Of a stretch of 7,113 bases of DNA, positions 6,478 through 7,113 are shown piece after piece (positions within the stretch are counted from its first letter, which is position 1; each line of letters begins with the position of its first letter). Origin of the DNA: an uncultured Verrucomicrobiales bacterium (GTDB lineage: Bacteria > Verrucomicrobiota > Verrucomicrobiia > Verrucomicrobiales > DEV007). The notes beneath the pieces were generated by a model. That model was not told the origin of the DNA. It searched no databases and saw only the letters and a program-made list of their open reading frames with translations. The DNA is taken from the NCBI GenBank assembly GCA_937893785.1, contig CALCSP010000340.1:1-7113 (forward strand). The letters are read 5' to 3'. Made by a program: the position numbers and the translations under genes.

Positions 6478-7113
6478 TTAAACCGTTGAAAGTCTGCCAC
6501 CCAGAATACTGATTTTTTGTCGGACTGCCTTCGATTCCTCAAGTCGCTTCTCCACCTTTCGAACAGCATGAATAATAGTACCGTGGTCACGGCCAAAAGC
6601 CCGGCCAATTTCCACCAAGGAATGATCCGTCATTGTTCTGGATAAATACATGGCAACCTGGCGGGCAAATGCAACATCTGCTTTACGACCTCGGGCCGTC
6701 ATGTCAGCAATTCGCACATCAAAATGTAAAGCGACCTCTTTCTGTATAGCCTGAATCGTAATCCTACGCCGTCCTTCCTCACGCAGAATATCCTTCAATA
6801 GCCCTTCAATCACCTCATCGGTAAGGGCCTTGCCACTCAACGATGAATAACTGGCTAAACGCATCATGGCGCCCTCAAGCCTGCGAACACTCTTGCGAAT
6901 GCGATCGGCGAGAAACTCAACGATACGATCCTCAAGGGTAACATCCCACATGGCCATTTTCTTTCGCAAGATTGCCAGACGTGTCTCCACATCAGGCAAT
7001 TGCAACCCGGCGGTCAATCCCCACTCACAACGGGAAACAATCCTTTCCTCCAGATCAGATGTTTCATTGGCTGGACGGTCACTGGTCAGCACAATCTGAC
7101 GCTCCCCGTCACA
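6478..7113 (-). CDS. dnaA: Chromosomal replication initiator DnaA (C-terminal part; N-terminus beyond window)
   Basis: DnaA is the ATP-dependent protein that binds DnaA boxes and unwinds the origin. Only the last 211 residues are present; the frame runs open off the right edge (GERQIVLTSD reads on before the first GTG at 7092), so the gene is cut by the window. Visible parts, numbered from the edge, are AAA+ sensor 1 IVLTSD (7-12), the arginine-finger box LEERIVSRCEWGL (21-33, R28), sensor 2 VRRLEGA (76-82), and domain IV from about 115. Domain IV has the helix-turn-helix and DnaA signature IGRAFGRDHGTIIHAVRKVE (169-188). The basic R143 aligns with E. coli R399, the minor-groove contact. Oddities are SRCEWG instead of the usual SRFEWG, and a signature shortened by one residue before RDH, with Gly where E. 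coli has T435. The frame is otherwise intact to a TAA at 6480-6478. dnaN follows on the same strand. Confidence 0.96.
   Translation of the reverse strand, partial: CDGERQIVLTSDRPANETSDLEERIVSRCEWGLTAGLQLPDVETRLAILRKKMAMWDVTLEDRIVEFLADRIRKSVRRLEGAMMRLASYSSLSGKALTDEVIEGLLKDILREEGRRRITIQAIQKEVALHFDVRIADMTARGRKADVAFARQVAMYLSRTMTDHSLVEIGRAFGRDHGTIIHAVRKVEKRLEESKAVRQKISILGGRLSTV

Overview
The window is an ordinary chromosomal stretch from a Gram-negative-type bacterium. It carries four complete plus-strand genes that converge on the dnaN end of a minus-strand dnaA-dnaN pair. By eye the GC content is a little under 50%, and coding density is high. No transposase, phage gene, CRISPR array, tRNA or rRNA was seen. 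The organism is most plausibly a member of Verrucomicrobiota (Opitutae-like). The reasons are the envelope protein at 2457-3824, which opens with a 'TIKLKDGSVLEGKV' module and resembles proteins common in that phylum, and the weak or absent Shine-Dalgarno sequences before most genes. This is an inference; nothing here fixes the taxon.

Left part (1-3824): an AT-rich leader holds a possible promoter. It is followed by a large exported thioredoxin-fold/DUF255 protein of the YyaL/SPATA20 type (109-2313). After a 143-bp gap comes a signal-peptide-bearing protein with one C-terminal membrane anchor and no assigned function (2457-3824).

Middle (3848-5111): hisB (imidazoleglycerol-phosphate dehydratase) and hisH (the glutaminase subunit of imidazole glycerol phosphate synthase) follow closely, so gene 2-hisB-hisH could be one transcript. 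HisH makes ammonia for HisF, whose product IGP is the substrate of HisB. hisF and the rest of the pathway lie outside the window.

Right part (5166-7113, minus strand): dnaN (complete sliding clamp) and the C-terminal 211 residues of dnaA form the classical replication-initiation gene pair, transcribed leftwards as dnaA then dnaN. They are separated by a 214-bp spacer with small inverted repeats and only degenerate DnaA-box-like 9-mers. The chromosome origin may therefore be close, in this spacer or beyond the right edge.

I found no convincing undescribed system. The points most worth checking are the loss of family-typical histidines in the exported DUF255 protein, several unusual residues in the DnaA DNA-binding signature, and the unknown envelope protein placed just ahead of hisB-hisH.
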